Of a stretch of 64,000 nt of DNA, positions 63,948 to 64,000 are shown piece after piece; position 1 is the first letter of the stretch, and every line of letters begins with the position of its first letter. Under the pieces are notes generated by a model that saw only the letters and a list, made by a program, of their open reading frames with translations, made no database searches and was not told the origin of the DNA. The translations under genes and the position numbers were made by a program. Origin of the DNA: Alcaligenes faecalis (GTDB lineage: Bacteria; Pseudomonadota; Gammaproteobacteria; Burkholderiales; Burkholderiaceae_B); assembly GCF_002443155.1 (NCBI RefSeq), contig NZ_CP023667.1:2852001-2916000 (forward strand), written 5' to 3'.

Positions 63948-64000
63948 TCACACCAGGCGTTGGCCCAGGAAATCACCGAAAGCTTCGTAGAAGCCTGCTT
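63948..64000 (-). CDS. C-terminal tail of an upstream gene (5' part outside window)
   Basis: The minus-strand frame AGFYEAFGDFLGQRLV followed by a TGA ends 81 nt before nicX. It looks like the closing helix of an enzyme, for instance an alpha/beta-hydrolase such as the N-formylmaleamate deformylase NicD expected in this pathway, but 16 residues cannot prove it. Another frame through the same bases is open too. Confidence 0.35.
   Translation of the reverse strand, partial: AGFYEAFGDFLGQRLV

Overview
The window looks like an ordinary chromosomal stretch from a betaproteobacterium of the family Alcaligenaceae, most likely Alcaligenes (A. faecalis or a close relative). The evidence is moderately high G+C, gene content and protein wording like Bordetella/Alcaligenes, a betaproteobacterial ribBX-ribH-nusB-thiL-pgpA-pncC block, a CIRCE-controlled groESL operon, and a nicotinate-degradation nicX-nicF pair. 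The genus is inferred from family knowledge, not from a database search. No tRNA, rRNA, CRISPR array or prophage was recognised.

Layout. 1-5.5 kb: end of a nucleoside/sugar-type ABC ATPase, a YqaE/Pmp3 peptide, meso-DAP dehydrogenase, a LeuE-like exporter, and an acetyl-CoA hydrolase/CoA-transferase with a divergent LysR. 5.7-7.2 kb: an IS110-family element inserted inside a large imperfect palindromic repeat. 7.2-9.7 kb: ahpC-ahpF behind a well-formed OxyR site. 9.8-15.4 kb: a MocR regulator with a divergent DMT transporter, then the sulfate-assimilation operon cysH-cysD-cysN. 15.4-22.4 kb: a D-lysine/pipecolate catabolic operon (hglS-amaA-amaB-permease) with a divergent GcvA-like LysR. 22.4-27.1 kb: ackA-pta, a SnoaL-like protein, and a LysR/pirin pair. 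27.3-32.4 kb: a second palindromic repeat, a membrane diguanylate cyclase, an amidase, a DUF1697 protein with a LexA-like box, and an APH(6)-type kinase. 32.6-36.2 kb: groESL, dgkA, pyrF and a (CGACAG)10 microsatellite. 36.2-39.5 kb: a class III CoA-transferase and a Bug/TctC binding protein, divergent from an IclR regulator with two palindromic operators between them. 39.5-44.6 kb: the riboflavin/thiamine/lipid operon and another IclR. 44.7-57.3 kb: CYTH-CHAD, ftsY, rsmD-coaD-fdx, asmA with a short MOSC_N-like gene, metY, yidB, a pyrroline/piperideine-2-carboxylate reductase, a YcgR-like PilZ protein and a MocA-like transferase. 57.4-58.1 kb: a Phd/PIN toxin-antitoxin pair. 58.3-62.1 kb: a third palindromic repeat and a 1100-residue autotransporter with a metzincin-like protease site. 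62.2-64 kb: nicX-nicF and the tail of another gene.

Functional links. hglS, amaA and amaB encode consecutive or near-consecutive steps from pipecolate towards 2-hydroxyglutarate, and the LhpI-like reductase at 54.9 kb could supply pipecolate. ackA-pta and the CoA-transferase at 2.8 kb both act at the acetate/acetyl-CoA node. cysHDN and metY together carry sulfate to homocysteine. nicX and nicF take 2,5-dihydroxypyridine through N-formylmaleamate to maleate, with the deformylase step missing from what is visible.

The signals most worth following are: the palindromic repeat family (three sites sharing one hairpin module) with an IS110 element inserted in one copy and a candidate bridge RNA upstream of its transposase; the metzincin-like autotransporter with an off-register third histidine; the IclR operators at 38.5-38.6 kb; and a chromosomal APH(6)-like kinase.
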